NCBI GenBank assembly: GCA_910577165.1
Contig: CAJTLX010000008.1
Location: 18,682 to 82,681, forward strand
Origin: an uncultured Lachnospiraceae bacterium
GTDB lineage: Bacteria; Bacillota; Clostridia; Lachnospirales; Lachnospiraceae
Length of the DNA: 64,000 nt
Direction: 5' to 3'
This document shows, in pieces, positions 43,598 through 52,301 of this stretch. Under the pieces are notes generated by a model. It searched no databases and was not told the origin of the DNA. It worked only from the letters and a program-made list of their open reading frames with translations. Position 1 is the stretch's first letter; each line of letters opens with the position of its first letter. A program made the position numbers and the translations under genes.

Positions 43598-45763
43598 ATG
43601 AGAAAAAGATGGTTTTCTATGCTGCTGATGGTATTTCTTTTGGTTTCTGTTCTGCCCGTTATGGGGACGGATGCGAAAGAGGCACTCGCCTGCACGGAGT
43701 ATTCTGGAAAAAATGGGAACAAACAAAATTACACCAGATGGGCGGATACAATAAAATCCTATCTGACTCTAACTGAGGATGGATCTCTGATGCGTTTTCA
43801 ATATGCGGATGGCAATGATGGATATCTGGTGGAGTATTATGATGCCTCCTACCAGCTGCTTCGCATAGAAAAGATCTCCCCGGAACTTCCGATATTTGGC
43901 GGATTTTATGCGGGGGAGGACAATTACTTTATTTTGACCGGGCAGGAAAATAAAAAGGAATCCGCATCCGTGGAATGCTATCGAATCACAAAATATGATA
44001 AGGATTGGAACCGGCTTGGATCGGCAGGACTCTACGACTGCAACACCACCGTGCCGTTTGATGCGGGTTCTGCGAGAATGACGGAGGCGGGCGATTATCT
44101 GTTTGTTCGCACCTGCCATGAGATGTATACTTCTTCGGATGGATTAAATCATCAGGCGAACGTGACCATACAGCTAAATAAAGATACAATGCAGATCACA
44201 GATTCCTTCACCAAGGTGATGAATACTTCTTACGGTTATGTCAGCCATTCTTTTAATCAGTTTATCAAGGAGGAGGAGGGTCAGATTGTCACGGTGGATC
44301 ACGGTGATGCCTATCCGCGCTCTGTTGTCCTTATCCGCTATCCGTATGTCTTAAATGGAAGCTTTTCCGGCGGCGGATGTGAAGTGGTGAATATGCTGGA
44401 AATTCCGGGAGCGATAGGGGCTAATGATACCGGGGTATCCATCGGCGGCTTTGAAATTTCGGATACCGCATGGCTTGTTGCCGGAAACAAGATTGATTTT
44501 AACCGTTCGGATAACACGCGAAATATTTTTATCTCCGCAGTATCCAAAGCAAACGGTGCAACTACAGTAAAACAGGTGACAAATTATGACACAAAGGATA
44601 AAAATGTGTCCACCCCGCATCTTGTAAAGACGGGAGCAGATGAATTTGTACTGTTATGGAGTCTTGGGGATTCCGTATTTTATACCAAGATCGACGGGGA
44701 GGGCAATCCGGAAGGAAAGATCTATAAGCTTACCGGAGAACTTTCCGATTGTGTTCCGTTAGTCTATAATGGAAAACTTGTGTGGTATACCTGGACCAAC
44801 AGTGAAGTAAATTTCTATGAGATCGATTTGTCGGATATTGCCAAAAACAAAAAGACTTCGGTGAATAATGGACATGATTGGGAATGTAAGAAGGTAAAGA
44901 ATCATATCGCTTCCCTGCAATGTTTTAAATGCGGAAAAAAGAAGACTGTTGATACTCCGGCTTCCCTAAAAGTTTACTGGAAAAAGCAGGATAGTATGGA
45001 CGGACATTATTGGTCAGCAGTTGCGAATCCGTTTCAGGTAGGGGATTACATAAATTACTGGGTTATACAGGAGAGTAAGGAGGGAACCTCAACCAGGGAA
45101 GAGTGCAGGGATGTTTTAATGGAATGTTCCGATCCGGATGCGATGAAAATAGAGGAGGATACAAATGCTTATACGGAGGGAATGGGAATAATTCGCTTTC
45201 AAAAGCCGGGGCAGTATGTATTGACCGTCCGTCATCTTTATGATGATTCCCTGACAAAGACTTATACCTTTGTGGTAAAGGGCGAGCCGGAGGTGATAGA
45301 GCTAAATAAAAGCAGTATCACATTAAATCCGGGAAAGTCCCATACGCTTAAAGTAAGTCCGACTGCGGAGGCAGCAGGAATTACTTATCTGTGGACAAGC
45401 AGTGATGAAAAAATAGCGACGGTGGAAAATGGAAAGGTAAAAGCCGTTGCTGTGGGAAAGGCAAAGATTACCGTAAAAACCACAAGCGGCAAAAAGGCAG
45501 TCTGCACAGTGACGGTCAAAAAACTGCCGGAAAAAGTCACATTATCAAAGACAAGCATTACATTGAAACAAGGAAAAACCTATAAATTAAAGACAAATTT
45601 TGAGCCAACAGATGCTTATGCAACCTGTACTTGGACAAGCAGCAATGAGAAGGTGGCGACCGTAAAAAGCGGCAAGGTAACCGCAGTTGCCGCGGGAAAG
45701 GCAAAGATTACCGTAAAAACGTCAAATGGAAAAACTGCGGTTTGTACGGTGGTCGTAAAATAA
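43598..45763 (+). CDS. Secreted protein with two C-terminal Big2 (Ig-like) domains
   Basis: 721 aa. Signal peptide (basic MRKRW, hydrophobic core to about residue 25). A long N-terminal region (about 60-430) with repeated short blade-like strands may be a beta-propeller. A CFKCG zinc-knuckle-like pair lies near 445. Two Big2 domains close the protein: about 567-643 and about 646-721, each with LWTSSDEKIATV or WTSSNEKVATV and GKAKITVKT. No LPXTG or membrane anchor at the end, so it is probably secreted or held non-covalently at the wall. Function unknown, perhaps adhesion or polymer binding. Confidence 0.85.
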   Translation: MRKRWFSMLLMVFLLVSVLPVMGTDAKEALACTEYSGKNGNKQNYTRWADTIKSYLTLTEDGSLMRFQYADGNDGYLVEYYDASYQLLRIEKISPELPIFGGFYAGEDNYFILTGQENKKESASVECYRITKYDKDWNRLGSAGLYDCNTTVPFDAGSARMTEAGDYLFVRTCHEMYTSSDGLNHQANVTIQLNKDTMQITDSFTKVMNTSYGYVSHSFNQFIKEEEGQIVTVDHGDAYPRSVVLIRYPYVLNGSFSGGGCEVVNMLEIPGAIGANDTGVSIGGFEISDTAWLVAGNKIDFNRSDNTRNIFISAVSKANGATTVKQVTNYDTKDKNVSTPHLVKTGADEFVLLWSLGDSVFYTKIDGEGNPEGKIYKLTGELSDCVPLVYNGKLVWYTWTNSEVNFYEIDLSDIAKNKKTSVNNGHDWECKKVKNHIASLQCFKCGKKKTVDTPASLKVYWKKQDSMDGHYWSAVANPFQVGDYINYWVIQESKEGTSTREECRDVLMECSDPDAMKIEEDTNAYTEGMGIIRFQKPGQYVLTVRHLYDDSLTKTYTFVVKGEPEVIELNKSSITLNPGKSHTLKVSPTAEAAGITYLWTSSDEKIATVENGKVKAVAVGKAKITVKTTSGKKAVCTVTVKKLPEKVTLSKTSITLKQGKTYKLKTNFEPTDAYATCTWTSSNEKVATVKSGKVTAVAAGKAKITVKTSNGKTAVCTVVVK

Positions 45764-45795
45764 ATAGCAGTAGGTAAAAATAATAAGCGGTTTTA

Positions 45796-45885
45796 TATAG
45801 GGCTGTTGCACGGAGAAGAAACAGTACAATATAATGGTTTATCCGTTGTATATTGTATGTATTTTCTTTGTGTGACAGCCCTATA
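45796..45885. repeat. 90-bp near-palindromic element (MITE-like)
   Basis: Outer 11-bp perfect inverted repeats TATAGGGCTGT / ACAGCCCTATA; the arms continue to about 42 bp each with mismatches. It contains no gene. It may be a miniature element, or a large hairpin ending the upstream transcript. Confidence 0.6.
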
Positions 45886-45927
45886 GGAAAAACAATAATG
45901 CGCTTCCCGGAAAGAGAGGAAAAAGAA

Positions 45928-46473
45928 ATGGCGGAAATAAATTTTGTTTTGGCAAGGACGAAGGAAGATTTGGCAGTGGTGGAGGAGATCTATCAGGAGG
46001 CTTTTCCGGAAGTTGAGCGAAAACCTTTTTCAATGCTTGTAGATGCGCAGGAAAAGGGAAGCGTGGAGATTCTAAAAATACAGGAGGATAAAGCGGAGAC
46101 TATTGGAGAGATTATCTTTGCCAGATATGGGGATGTGGTACTTTTAGATTATTTTGCCATTGCCCGTGCATTTCGCGGGCAGGGTATTGGCGCGCAGGTT
46201 TTAGAAAAATTGCAGAAGCGATGTGAGGGAGAACGCCTGATATTGGAAATTGAGAGTACAAAGGTGGAGGCGGATAATTTAGAGCAGCGTCTCTTGCGCA
46301 AAGCTTTCTATGAACGCTGTGGGATGCACACCTTAGATTATTCGGTGATGGTGATGGGAGTTGAGATGGAGATATTGACTTTTGGCTGCACGGTTGGATT
46401 TGAAGAATACCATGCCGTGTGCGAACAGGTGTTCGGAGAAGAAATTGGGGCGCAGATACAGAGGGTAAGTTAA
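45928..46473 (+). CDS. GNAT-family acetyltransferase
   Basis: 181 aa from ATG 45928, 8 bp after AGAGAGGA. GNAT fold with VVLLDYFAIARAFRGQGIGA: the acetyl-CoA pyrophosphate loop R-G-Q-G-I-G is intact. C-terminal strand pair YERCGM and VEMEILTFG. Substrate unknown. Confidence 0.85.
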   Translation: MAEINFVLARTKEDLAVVEEIYQEAFPEVERKPFSMLVDAQEKGSVEILKIQEDKAETIGEIIFARYGDVVLLDYFAIARAFRGQGIGAQVLEKLQKRCEGERLILEIESTKVEADNLEQRLLRKAFYERCGMHTLDYSVMVMGVEMEILTFGCTVGFEEYHAVCEQVFGEEIGAQIQRVS

Positions 46474-46551
46474 GGGGGAATAAAGGGATTTTGAGTATGC
46501 CCCTTTCACACTGTTGATTGGTACGCGCAGAAGCGCGTAGAAAGGTAGAAT

Positions 46552-47892
46552 ATGTATCCATTTATTTCGTTTATATTGGGTTGCTGGATGGTGCAGGATT
46601 TTAAGCGAATTTCCTATTCTTCGCGCCTGCGCTATCTGTATCTGGTGCTGTGTATGCTCGTTCAGCCACTAATTTTTGTCTATCTTTTTTTGACAAAGAA
46701 AGCGAGAGCAGCAGTGGATAAGCATATGTTTTTCAATGTATGGACAGTACCAATGCTGCTTTTATGTATTGTTTTGTGGAAATATCTTGCCGATAGTTAT
46801 GCTGTTTTTCCAATTTTGCAAAATCCCTACCAAAAGATTAGCGTAAATCAGCAAGCGGTATCGGAAGCAAAAGAATTTCTGCGAAAGTTAGGGCTTAGTG
46901 ATTACTATTATGATGAGGCCGCCTTCAGAGAACCAAACGCGTTGTTTCTAAAGGATTGTTTAAGGGAGTCGGGGAATTTAAAGGCCAGAGGAGAAGTGGA
47001 AGAATATGAGATGAAGTTTAGTGCGGGAGATTTTCCAGGATATCAAGTGTCGAACTGGATATTTGGCAATCGGGATAAAATTGTGGATCCGGGAGGAGCA
47101 GATTATTATACCATAGTAAGTTGTATTGACTGGGAGGAGGATGCCGTTTTTCAGGAGGCGGATCTCTGCACTATCTTTCCGGAGAATTGTATTCAGGCAT
47201 TTAACCCGGAACATGATACCTTAAATTATTTTTATCTCTGGGTGGAGGATAATTCCAATTTTTACGGGGACAAAATTTCTTTTAGATACTGGGATATTCC
47301 AGAATCATTTCATTTTTATGGGAAGAGTCCGTGGAAGAAATATACATATCATGCCTGTTGTGTGTATTATATCCGGGCAGAAAAAATGCCGGAATATATT
47401 ACGCTGAATCTAAGACAGGAAAAAAGCGGAATATTCGGGAAGGATGAGAGTATACTGGCAAGAAAATATATTATTCATCCTCTTTCGGGCTATCCATGGG
47501 AGATCGGTACGAGAAACCGAAATTATATAAAACCGGAGATTGTGGTCTCGTTTTCGGAGGGAGAACCATCTAGTACCGGAGGGGAATTGACGGTGACAAA
47601 TAAAAGTGAACTGTCATTTGAAACATATGGAAAATACAGACTCCAGGTACAGATGGATGGAACCTGGTATGAGATTGAGGTGGGAGGGACAAAATCCGTC
47701 TTTGAAAAAAAGGATCTGAGCAGTGGGGGGTCATTTACGGAAACCGTGGATTGGAGCGCGGAATATGGGGAGCTTCCGGCGGGAAAATACCGGATTGTAC
47801 TGGAAGGCAGCCTCTATAATGACAAACATCGGTTTGAGGGAATAGGTCATGAGGAATTGGTATATAGCGGGGGCGAGTTTGAAATTAAATAA
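46552..47892 (+). CDS. Membrane protein with C-terminal Ig-like domain, function unknown
   Basis: 446 aa. Two N-terminal hydrophobic segments (about 28-48 and 62-85) and a large extracellular part. The last 110 residues (about 335-446: IVVSFSEGEP ... AGKYRIVLEG ... EFEIK) look like a bacterial Ig-like domain. No known family for the middle. A TACGCGC-AGAA-GCGCGTA hairpin lies at 46522-46539 just before the ribosome site AAAGGTAG, which could limit translation. Confidence 0.7.
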   Translation: MYPFISFILGCWMVQDFKRISYSSRLRYLYLVLCMLVQPLIFVYLFLTKKARAAVDKHMFFNVWTVPMLLLCIVLWKYLADSYAVFPILQNPYQKISVNQQAVSEAKEFLRKLGLSDYYYDEAAFREPNALFLKDCLRESGNLKARGEVEEYEMKFSAGDFPGYQVSNWIFGNRDKIVDPGGADYYTIVSCIDWEEDAVFQEADLCTIFPENCIQAFNPEHDTLNYFYLWVEDNSNFYGDKISFRYWDIPESFHFYGKSPWKKYTYHACCVYYIRAEKMPEYITLNLRQEKSGIFGKDESILARKYIIHPLSGYPWEIGTRNRNYIKPEIVVSFSEGEPSSTGGELTVTNKSELSFETYGKYRLQVQMDGTWYEIEVGGTKSVFEKKDLSSGGSFTETVDWSAEYGELPAGKYRIVLEGSLYNDKHRFEGIGHEELVYSGGEFEIK

Positions 47893-47929
47893 TCAGATCT
47901 GTATCATATCAATAAATGGCATAAAATTT

Positions 47930-48075
47930 TTCTTGACAAAGAGATCAATCGCGATGATTATTGTTGGTATACCATATACGATAACGGAAGTTATGTAATT
48001 TGACGCATCAAAATATATTGACGGCGGAAGTTACTTCCCTAACCATAGAACTTTGCACAAAAAAATTTTTGAGTG
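47930..48075 (+). pseudogene. Degraded second copy of the MFS locus
   Basis: 47950-48016 matches 51168-51234 inside the MFS gene with only four mismatches over 67 bp; 48030-48075 matches the end of that gene (51660-51705); and CTTGACAAAGA at 47932 matches the promoter before the TetR gene (49595). So pieces of promoter, middle and 3' end are kept and the rest is deleted. Confidence 0.75.
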
Positions 48076-48085
48076 ATTAAAGCAG

Positions 48086-48110
48086 GGGGGAGATGGTTAA
48101 AATCTCCCCC
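48086..48110 (-). terminator. Hairpin downstream of metY
   Basis: GGGGGAGAT and ATCTCCCCC, 9 bp perfect, 7-base loop. T-rich tails on both sides are poor; it lies 18 bp past the metY stop. Confidence 0.55.
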
Positions 48111-48127
48111 GTTAAATCCCTATCCAC

Positions 48128-49414
48128 TTAATTTTTTACTGCGGCAAAACCCTTTTCCAGATCTGCAATAATATCATCGATATGTTCCGTTCCGATCGAC
48201 AGCCGGATAGTATTTGGATGAATATCCTGCTCAGCAAGTTCTTCCTCAGTCAACTGGGAGTGTGTGGTGGTCGCCGGGTGGATCACAAGGCTTTTAGAGT
48301 CCGCAACGTTGGCAAGCAGGGAGAAAATTTCTAAGTGATCAATAAACTGGTGTGCCTCTGCCTGACCGCCCTTAATATCAAAAGTAAAAATTGAGCCGCC
48401 ACCGTTTGGAAAATATTTTTTATACAGAGCATGATCCGGATGCTCTGGCAGGGATGGATGATTGACGCGCTCCACAAGCGGATGTTTTGAGAGAAATTCC
48501 ACAACCTTTTTTGTGTTTTCCGCGTGGCGGTCTAAGCGCAGCGAGAGAGTTTCCACGCCTTGAAGTAGCAAAAATGCATTGAATGGGGAAATTGTAGCTC
48601 CCGTATCGCGCAGCAGGATTGCGCGAATGTAGGTGACAAAGGCAGCAGGTCCCGCTGCGTCGGCGAAAGATACACCGTGATAACTTGGATTTGGGGCGGC
48701 GATCGCAGGATAATTGCCGCTTGCTTTCCAGTCAAATTTACCGGAATCTACAATAATTCCGCCAAGCGTTGTGCCATGTCCGCCAATAAATTTTGTTGCA
48801 GAGTGTATCACGATATCCGCGCCGTGTTCAATTGGACGGAGCAGATACGGTGTACCGAAAGTGTTATCAATCACAAGTGGGAGTCCATGCTTATGCGCAA
48901 TCTCTGCGATCGCATCAATATCTGGAATATCACTGTTTGGATTGCCAAGGGTTTCAAGGTAAATTGCACGCGTATTTTCTTTGATGGCATTTTCTAATTC
49001 TGTTAGGTTATGTGCATCCACAAAGGTGGTAGTAATACCGTAATGCGGCAGAGTATGGGCAAAAAGATTGTAGCTGCCTCCATAGATGGTTTTCTGGGAG
49101 ACAATATGTCCGCCGTCTGCGGCGAGAGCCTCCATTGTATATGTAACTGCTGCCGCACCCGAAGCAAGCGCAAGTGCCGCTGTACCGCCCTCAAGCGCGG
49201 CAATTCTCTTTTCAAAAACGTCCTGCGTGGAATTGGTCAGACGACCGTAAATATTGCCCGCGTCCGCAAGTCCAAAGCGCGCTGCAGCGTGCGCAGAATT
49301 TTTAAATACATAGGAAGTGGTCTGGTAGATTGGCACCGCTCTCGCATCGGTGGTCGGGTCAGGCTGCTCCTGACCAACATGAAGCTGAAGTGTTTCGAAT
49401 TTGTACTTGCCCAT
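48128..49414 (-). CDS. metY: O-acetylhomoserine sulfhydrylase
   Basis: 428 aa, PLP enzyme of the Cys/Met-metabolism family; makes homocysteine from O-acetylhomoserine and sulfide. PLP lysine K208 in IHSATKFIGGHG, PLP-ring contacts YGRLTNST and VIDNTFGTPYLL. The length (about 430 aa, not about 380) and the FIGGHGTTLGG motif point to the sulfhydrylase rather than cystathionine gamma-synthase. Its promoter carries a 35-bp palindrome identical to one before iscS, so both are probably controlled by the Rrf2 protein encoded at 53727. Confidence 0.93.
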   Translation of the reverse strand: MGKYKFETLQLHVGQEQPDPTTDARAVPIYQTTSYVFKNSAHAAARFGLADAGNIYGRLTNSTQDVFEKRIAALEGGTAALALASGAAAVTYTMEALAADGGHIVSQKTIYGGSYNLFAHTLPHYGITTTFVDAHNLTELENAIKENTRAIYLETLGNPNSDIPDIDAIAEIAHKHGLPLVIDNTFGTPYLLRPIEHGADIVIHSATKFIGGHGTTLGGIIVDSGKFDWKASGNYPAIAAPNPSYHGVSFADAAGPAAFVTYIRAILLRDTGATISPFNAFLLLQGVETLSLRLDRHAENTKKVVEFLSKHPLVERVNHPSLPEHPDHALYKKYFPNGGGSIFTFDIKGGQAEAHQFIDHLEIFSLLANVADSKSLVIHPATTTHSQLTEEELAEQDIHPNTIRLSIGTEHIDDIIADLEKGFAAVKN

Positions 49415-49517
49415 AGTGGTTCTCCTTATTTTTAGTTTTGATTTTTAATTTTGATTTTTAGTTTCGCAGAATCCCTGCACAGTGTACTGTTCCGAGTTCT
49501 GCTGATTGAATGTTGTT

Positions 49518-49559
49518 ATCATACACCTATTTACCTATTTTGTCAATAGGTAAATAGGT
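49518..49559 (-). promoter_or_regulatory. metY promoter with Rrf2-type palindromic operator
   Basis: On the minus strand TTGACA (49546-49541), 17-bp spacer, TATGAT (49523-49518). A palindrome with arms ACCTATTTACCTATT and AATAGGTAAATAGGT (49525-49559, spacer TTGTC) covers the -35 box and the spacer, so a bound protein would repress. Confidence 0.85.
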
Positions 49560-49596
49560 AAAATTATAAAATTTACTTGGATAAAATTTTTTTCTC

Positions 49597-49644
49597 TTGA
49601 CAAAGATACCGATGGTATGATAATATATACATACTAGCGGTATG
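49597..49644 (+). promoter_or_regulatory. TetR promoter with two inverted repeats
   Basis: TTGACA at 49597-49602 and TAATAT at 49621-49626 (18-bp spacer). ATACC-GAT-GGTAT (49606-49618) lies in the spacer and CATAC-TAGCG-GTATG (49630-49644) at the start site; both fit autoregulation. Confidence 0.7.
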
Positions 49645-49662
49645 TAAGGAGTTGATTTTCAT

Positions 49663-50316
49663 ATGGCAAGAAATAAACATCCGGAGGAAACCATCAATTT
49701 AATTCTTGATGTTGCCAGTCGCCTATTTATGGAAAAGGGCTATGAGCATACATCCATTCAGGATATTATTGATAATTTAGGCGGGCTGAGCAAGGGCGCG
49801 ATCTACCATCATTTTAAGTCCAAGGAAGATATCTTAGTGGCAGTTACTGATCAAATGACGGAGGAATCAAACCGTATGCTGGCTGTAATTCGCGACCGCC
49901 CTGATCTAAGTGGGAGGGATAAATTAAAAAGCATTTTTAAAGAGTCCATCCTTCGTCCGGTTCAGGATGAAATTTTTACCGCTGCCCCGAACCTGGGCGA
50001 TAATCCGAAATTGCTCTTTAGTATTTTTAGCGAAACAATAAGGGAGGCAGCACCGGATTATATTCTGCCGATTATCCGACAGGGTATTGCTGATGGTACA
50101 ATTATAACCGATTATCCGGAGCAGTTGGCGGAACTGATTATATTAGTTGCAAATATTTGGACGAACCCGATGATTTTTGATAACACGCCAGAAGAGTCCT
50201 ATGCAAAATTTATGATATTTCGCCAGATGATGCAGGGCTTTGGACTGGATATTGTGGACGATGAGATGTTAGAACGGCTGCAGGAATTGTCTGCCATTTA
50301 TCAGAAAAATAAATAG
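49663..50316 (+). CDS. TetR-family regulator
   Basis: 217 aa. N-terminal HTH (about 10-58) with HTSIQDIIDNLGGLSKGAIYHHFKSKEDIL; the C-terminal helical ligand domain is diverse. The next gene is an MFS exporter with a related inverted repeat in front, so it probably represses itself and the exporter until a toxic ligand binds. A second, degraded copy of parts of this locus is at 47930-48075. Confidence 0.9.
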   Translation: MARNKHPEETINLILDVASRLFMEKGYEHTSIQDIIDNLGGLSKGAIYHHFKSKEDILVAVTDQMTEESNRMLAVIRDRPDLSGRDKLKSIFKESILRPVQDEIFTAAPNLGDNPKLLFSIFSETIREAAPDYILPIIRQGIADGTIITDYPEQLAELIILVANIWTNPMIFDNTPEESYAKFMIFRQMMQGFGLDIVDDEMLERLQELSAIYQKNK

Positions 50317-50322
50317 AAAAAA

Positions 50323-50406
50323 GGGATGCTGCAAGGCGAGTTAGTTATCTGCCTGAAAAAGTGGATTTTGGGAAAATTTAGATTTCTTTGCAGCGTCCAT
50401 TTTTTA
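50323..50406 (+). terminator. Long hairpin terminator between TetR and MFS genes
   Basis: GGATGCTGCAAG and CTTTGCAGCGTCC enclose about 51 bases and are followed by ATTTTTT. It would let the two genes be transcribed separately. Confidence 0.55.
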
Positions 50407-50416
50407 AATACCAATA

Positions 50417-50435
50417 CATACCGTTATGCGGTATG
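50417..50435 (+). promoter_or_regulatory. Inverted repeat before the MFS gene
   Basis: CATACCG, five bases, CGGTATG; 25 bp before the ATG. Half-sites resemble those at the TetR promoter (ATACC/GGTAT) but the spacing differs. Confidence 0.6.
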
Positions 50436-50459
50436 ATAAATTCAATAGGGAGGATAAAA

Positions 50460-51746
50460 ATGGAACAAAAATTATTTTCAAAGGATTTTACTCTGGTGGT
50501 GATTGGGCAGATTATTTCTCTGTTTGGCAATGCGACCATCCGTTTTGCACTGCCGCTGTATCTGTTAAATCAGACGGGATCTTCCGCACTTTTCGGGACG
50601 GTTACGGCCTGTGCTTTTCTTCCTGCCATCCTGCTTACGCCTGTTGGCGGTATTATTGCGGACAGAGTAAATAAGAGAAATATTATGGTGATACTGGATT
50701 TTTTTACCGCGGCAGTTATCACTCTGTTTTCTCTGTGGATGGAGGGTGGGAACCTTGTTTTTTTCGTTGTGGTCACAATGATGCTTTTGTACGGGATTGC
50801 AGGCGCGTACCAGCCTTCCGTGCAGGCGAGTATCCCCGCGCTGGTAAGTCAGAATCAGATTATGGCGGCAAATTCGGTAGTCAATATTATCAGTTCGTTT
50901 GCCTCTCTGCTCGGACCTGTCCTTGGCGGGGTTTTGTACAGTAATTATGGGTTAAAGCCAGTTTTGTGGGTCTGTATCCTCTGTTTTGTCCTGTCCGCAG
51001 TGATGGAATTATTTATCAGGATACCATTTCAGAAACAGAAATTTGACCGCAGTATATGGAAAATAATCACAAAGGATTTTGCGGAAAGTATAGCGTTTAT
51101 CCGCAGAGAAAAACCCGCGATTGCAAAGGCCATGTTTGCGGTATGCGGAATCAATCTCTTTCTCTCCGCGATGATTATTGTCGGTATACCATATATGATA
51201 ACAGAAGTTATGCAATTTGACGCATCAAAATATGATTCAAATTTTGTCAATAAGCTTTGTGGCTATGCGCAGGGAGCGTTGGCGGCGGGGGGATTGGCTG
51301 GAGGCATTGTTGCAGGGGTCTTCGCAAAAAAATTGAAAATACAAAAAACTGGAAATCTGGTTATTCTCTGCGCTGCCTGTGTGTTTCCAATGGGATTTAC
51401 ACAGATGTTTTTTTCATCCGGTATGGCAAATTATCTGGTGATGACGGTTTGCTGTTTTGTTATTATGGTTTTTTCCACTATTTTTACAGTACAGATGATG
51501 TCCTTTGTACAGGCGGAAACGCCGCCGAATTTAATCGGGAAAGTGATCGCTGTGATCATTATGTTTTGTACATGCGCGCAGCCGCTTGGCAACGCGCTAT
51601 ATGGCGTTTTATTTGAAATTTGTAAGGGTTTTGAATATGCCGTAATATTGTTTGCGGGGGTTACTTCCCTGACTATAGCGGTCTGCACGAAAAAGATTTT
51701 TGAACATTTTGATTTGTCTGTCAATGTTCACATACACCACATATAG
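50460..51746 (+). CDS. MFS drug-efflux-type transporter
   Basis: 428 aa from ATG 50460 (GGGAGG 6 bp upstream). Twelve hydrophobic segments with the MFS loop motif GGIIADRVNKRN between TM2 and TM3, of the macrolide-efflux/enterobactin-exporter-like group (DHA3). Pumps a small molecule out in exchange for protons. Regulated by the upstream TetR protein, judging by context. Its 3' end overlaps the convergent iscU gene by 26 bp. Confidence 0.9.
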   Translation: MEQKLFSKDFTLVVIGQIISLFGNATIRFALPLYLLNQTGSSALFGTVTACAFLPAILLTPVGGIIADRVNKRNIMVILDFFTAAVITLFSLWMEGGNLVFFVVVTMMLLYGIAGAYQPSVQASIPALVSQNQIMAANSVVNIISSFASLLGPVLGGVLYSNYGLKPVLWVCILCFVLSAVMELFIRIPFQKQKFDRSIWKIITKDFAESIAFIRREKPAIAKAMFAVCGINLFLSAMIIVGIPYMITEVMQFDASKYDSNFVNKLCGYAQGALAAGGLAGGIVAGVFAKKLKIQKTGNLVILCAACVFPMGFTQMFFSSGMANYLVMTVCCFVIMVFSTIFTVQMMSFVQAETPPNLIGKVIAVIIMFCTCAQPLGNALYGVLFEICKGFEYAVILFAGVTSLTIAVCTKKIFEHFDLSVNVHIHHI

Positions 51747-52152
51747 CGCAATCCGGGAACTGGCTATGATCATACTCAATATTGTTTTTATCATAATAAT
51801 CCTTTACTGCTGCCTTGATTGCCTCTTCCGCTAGGACAGAACAATGCAGTTTATGAGCGGGCAGACCATCAAGTGCTTCTGTCACGGCCTTATTGGTTAA
51901 CTGAAGCACCTGGGCAAGGGGTTTGCCCTTAATCATCTCGGTTGCCATTGAACTGGAGGCGATTGCAGAGCCACAGCCGAAAGTTTCAAATTTTACATCG
52001 GACACAATATTATTCTCAATTTTCAAATAAATTTTCATAATGTCGCCGCATTTTCCGTTGCCGACTTCACCGATGCCGTCGGCATCCGCAATTGAGCCAA
52101 TATTCCGCGGATGCCGAAAATGATCCATTACTTTTTCACTGTATAATGACAT
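51721..52152 (-). CDS. iscU: Fe-S cluster scaffold protein IscU/NifU N-terminal type
   Basis: 143 aa. Receives sulfur from the cysteine desulfurase and builds Fe-S clusters. The three ligand cysteines are present: GNGKCGD, FGCGSAIASSS and LHCSVLAEEAI. It carries an extra cysteine group at the C terminus (CAICGVCEH), common in clostridial members. Lies downstream of iscS, 149 bp apart, with a long hairpin in the gap. Confidence 0.92.
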   Translation of the reverse strand: MSLYSEKVMDHFRHPRNIGSIADADGIGEVGNGKCGDIMKIYLKIENNIVSDVKFETFGCGSAIASSSMATEMIKGKPLAQVLQLTNKAVTEALDGLPAHKLHCSVLAEEAIKAAVKDYYDKNNIEYDHSQFPDCAICGVCEH

Positions 52153-52204
52153 GGGGTTCTCCTATTTTTAGTTTTGATTTTTAGTTCCGCAAAATCTCTG
52201 CACA

Positions 52205-52262
52205 GTGCCTTTTCCAAGAAAGAATTTCTATTCGCTCTGCTCTTAGAAATCCTTTCTGGCAC
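52205..52262 (-). other. Intercistronic hairpin between iscS and iscU
   Basis: AGTGCC..AGAAAG.ATTTCT pairs with AGAAAT.CTTTCT..GGCACT-like arms (three stacked short helices, about 14-base loop). No T run follows on the minus strand, so it may act in mRNA processing or stability rather than termination. Confidence 0.5.
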
Positions 52263-52301
52263 TGTTTTGGTTTTTGCTGATTTTTAGCCCCGCAGGGGTT
52301 C

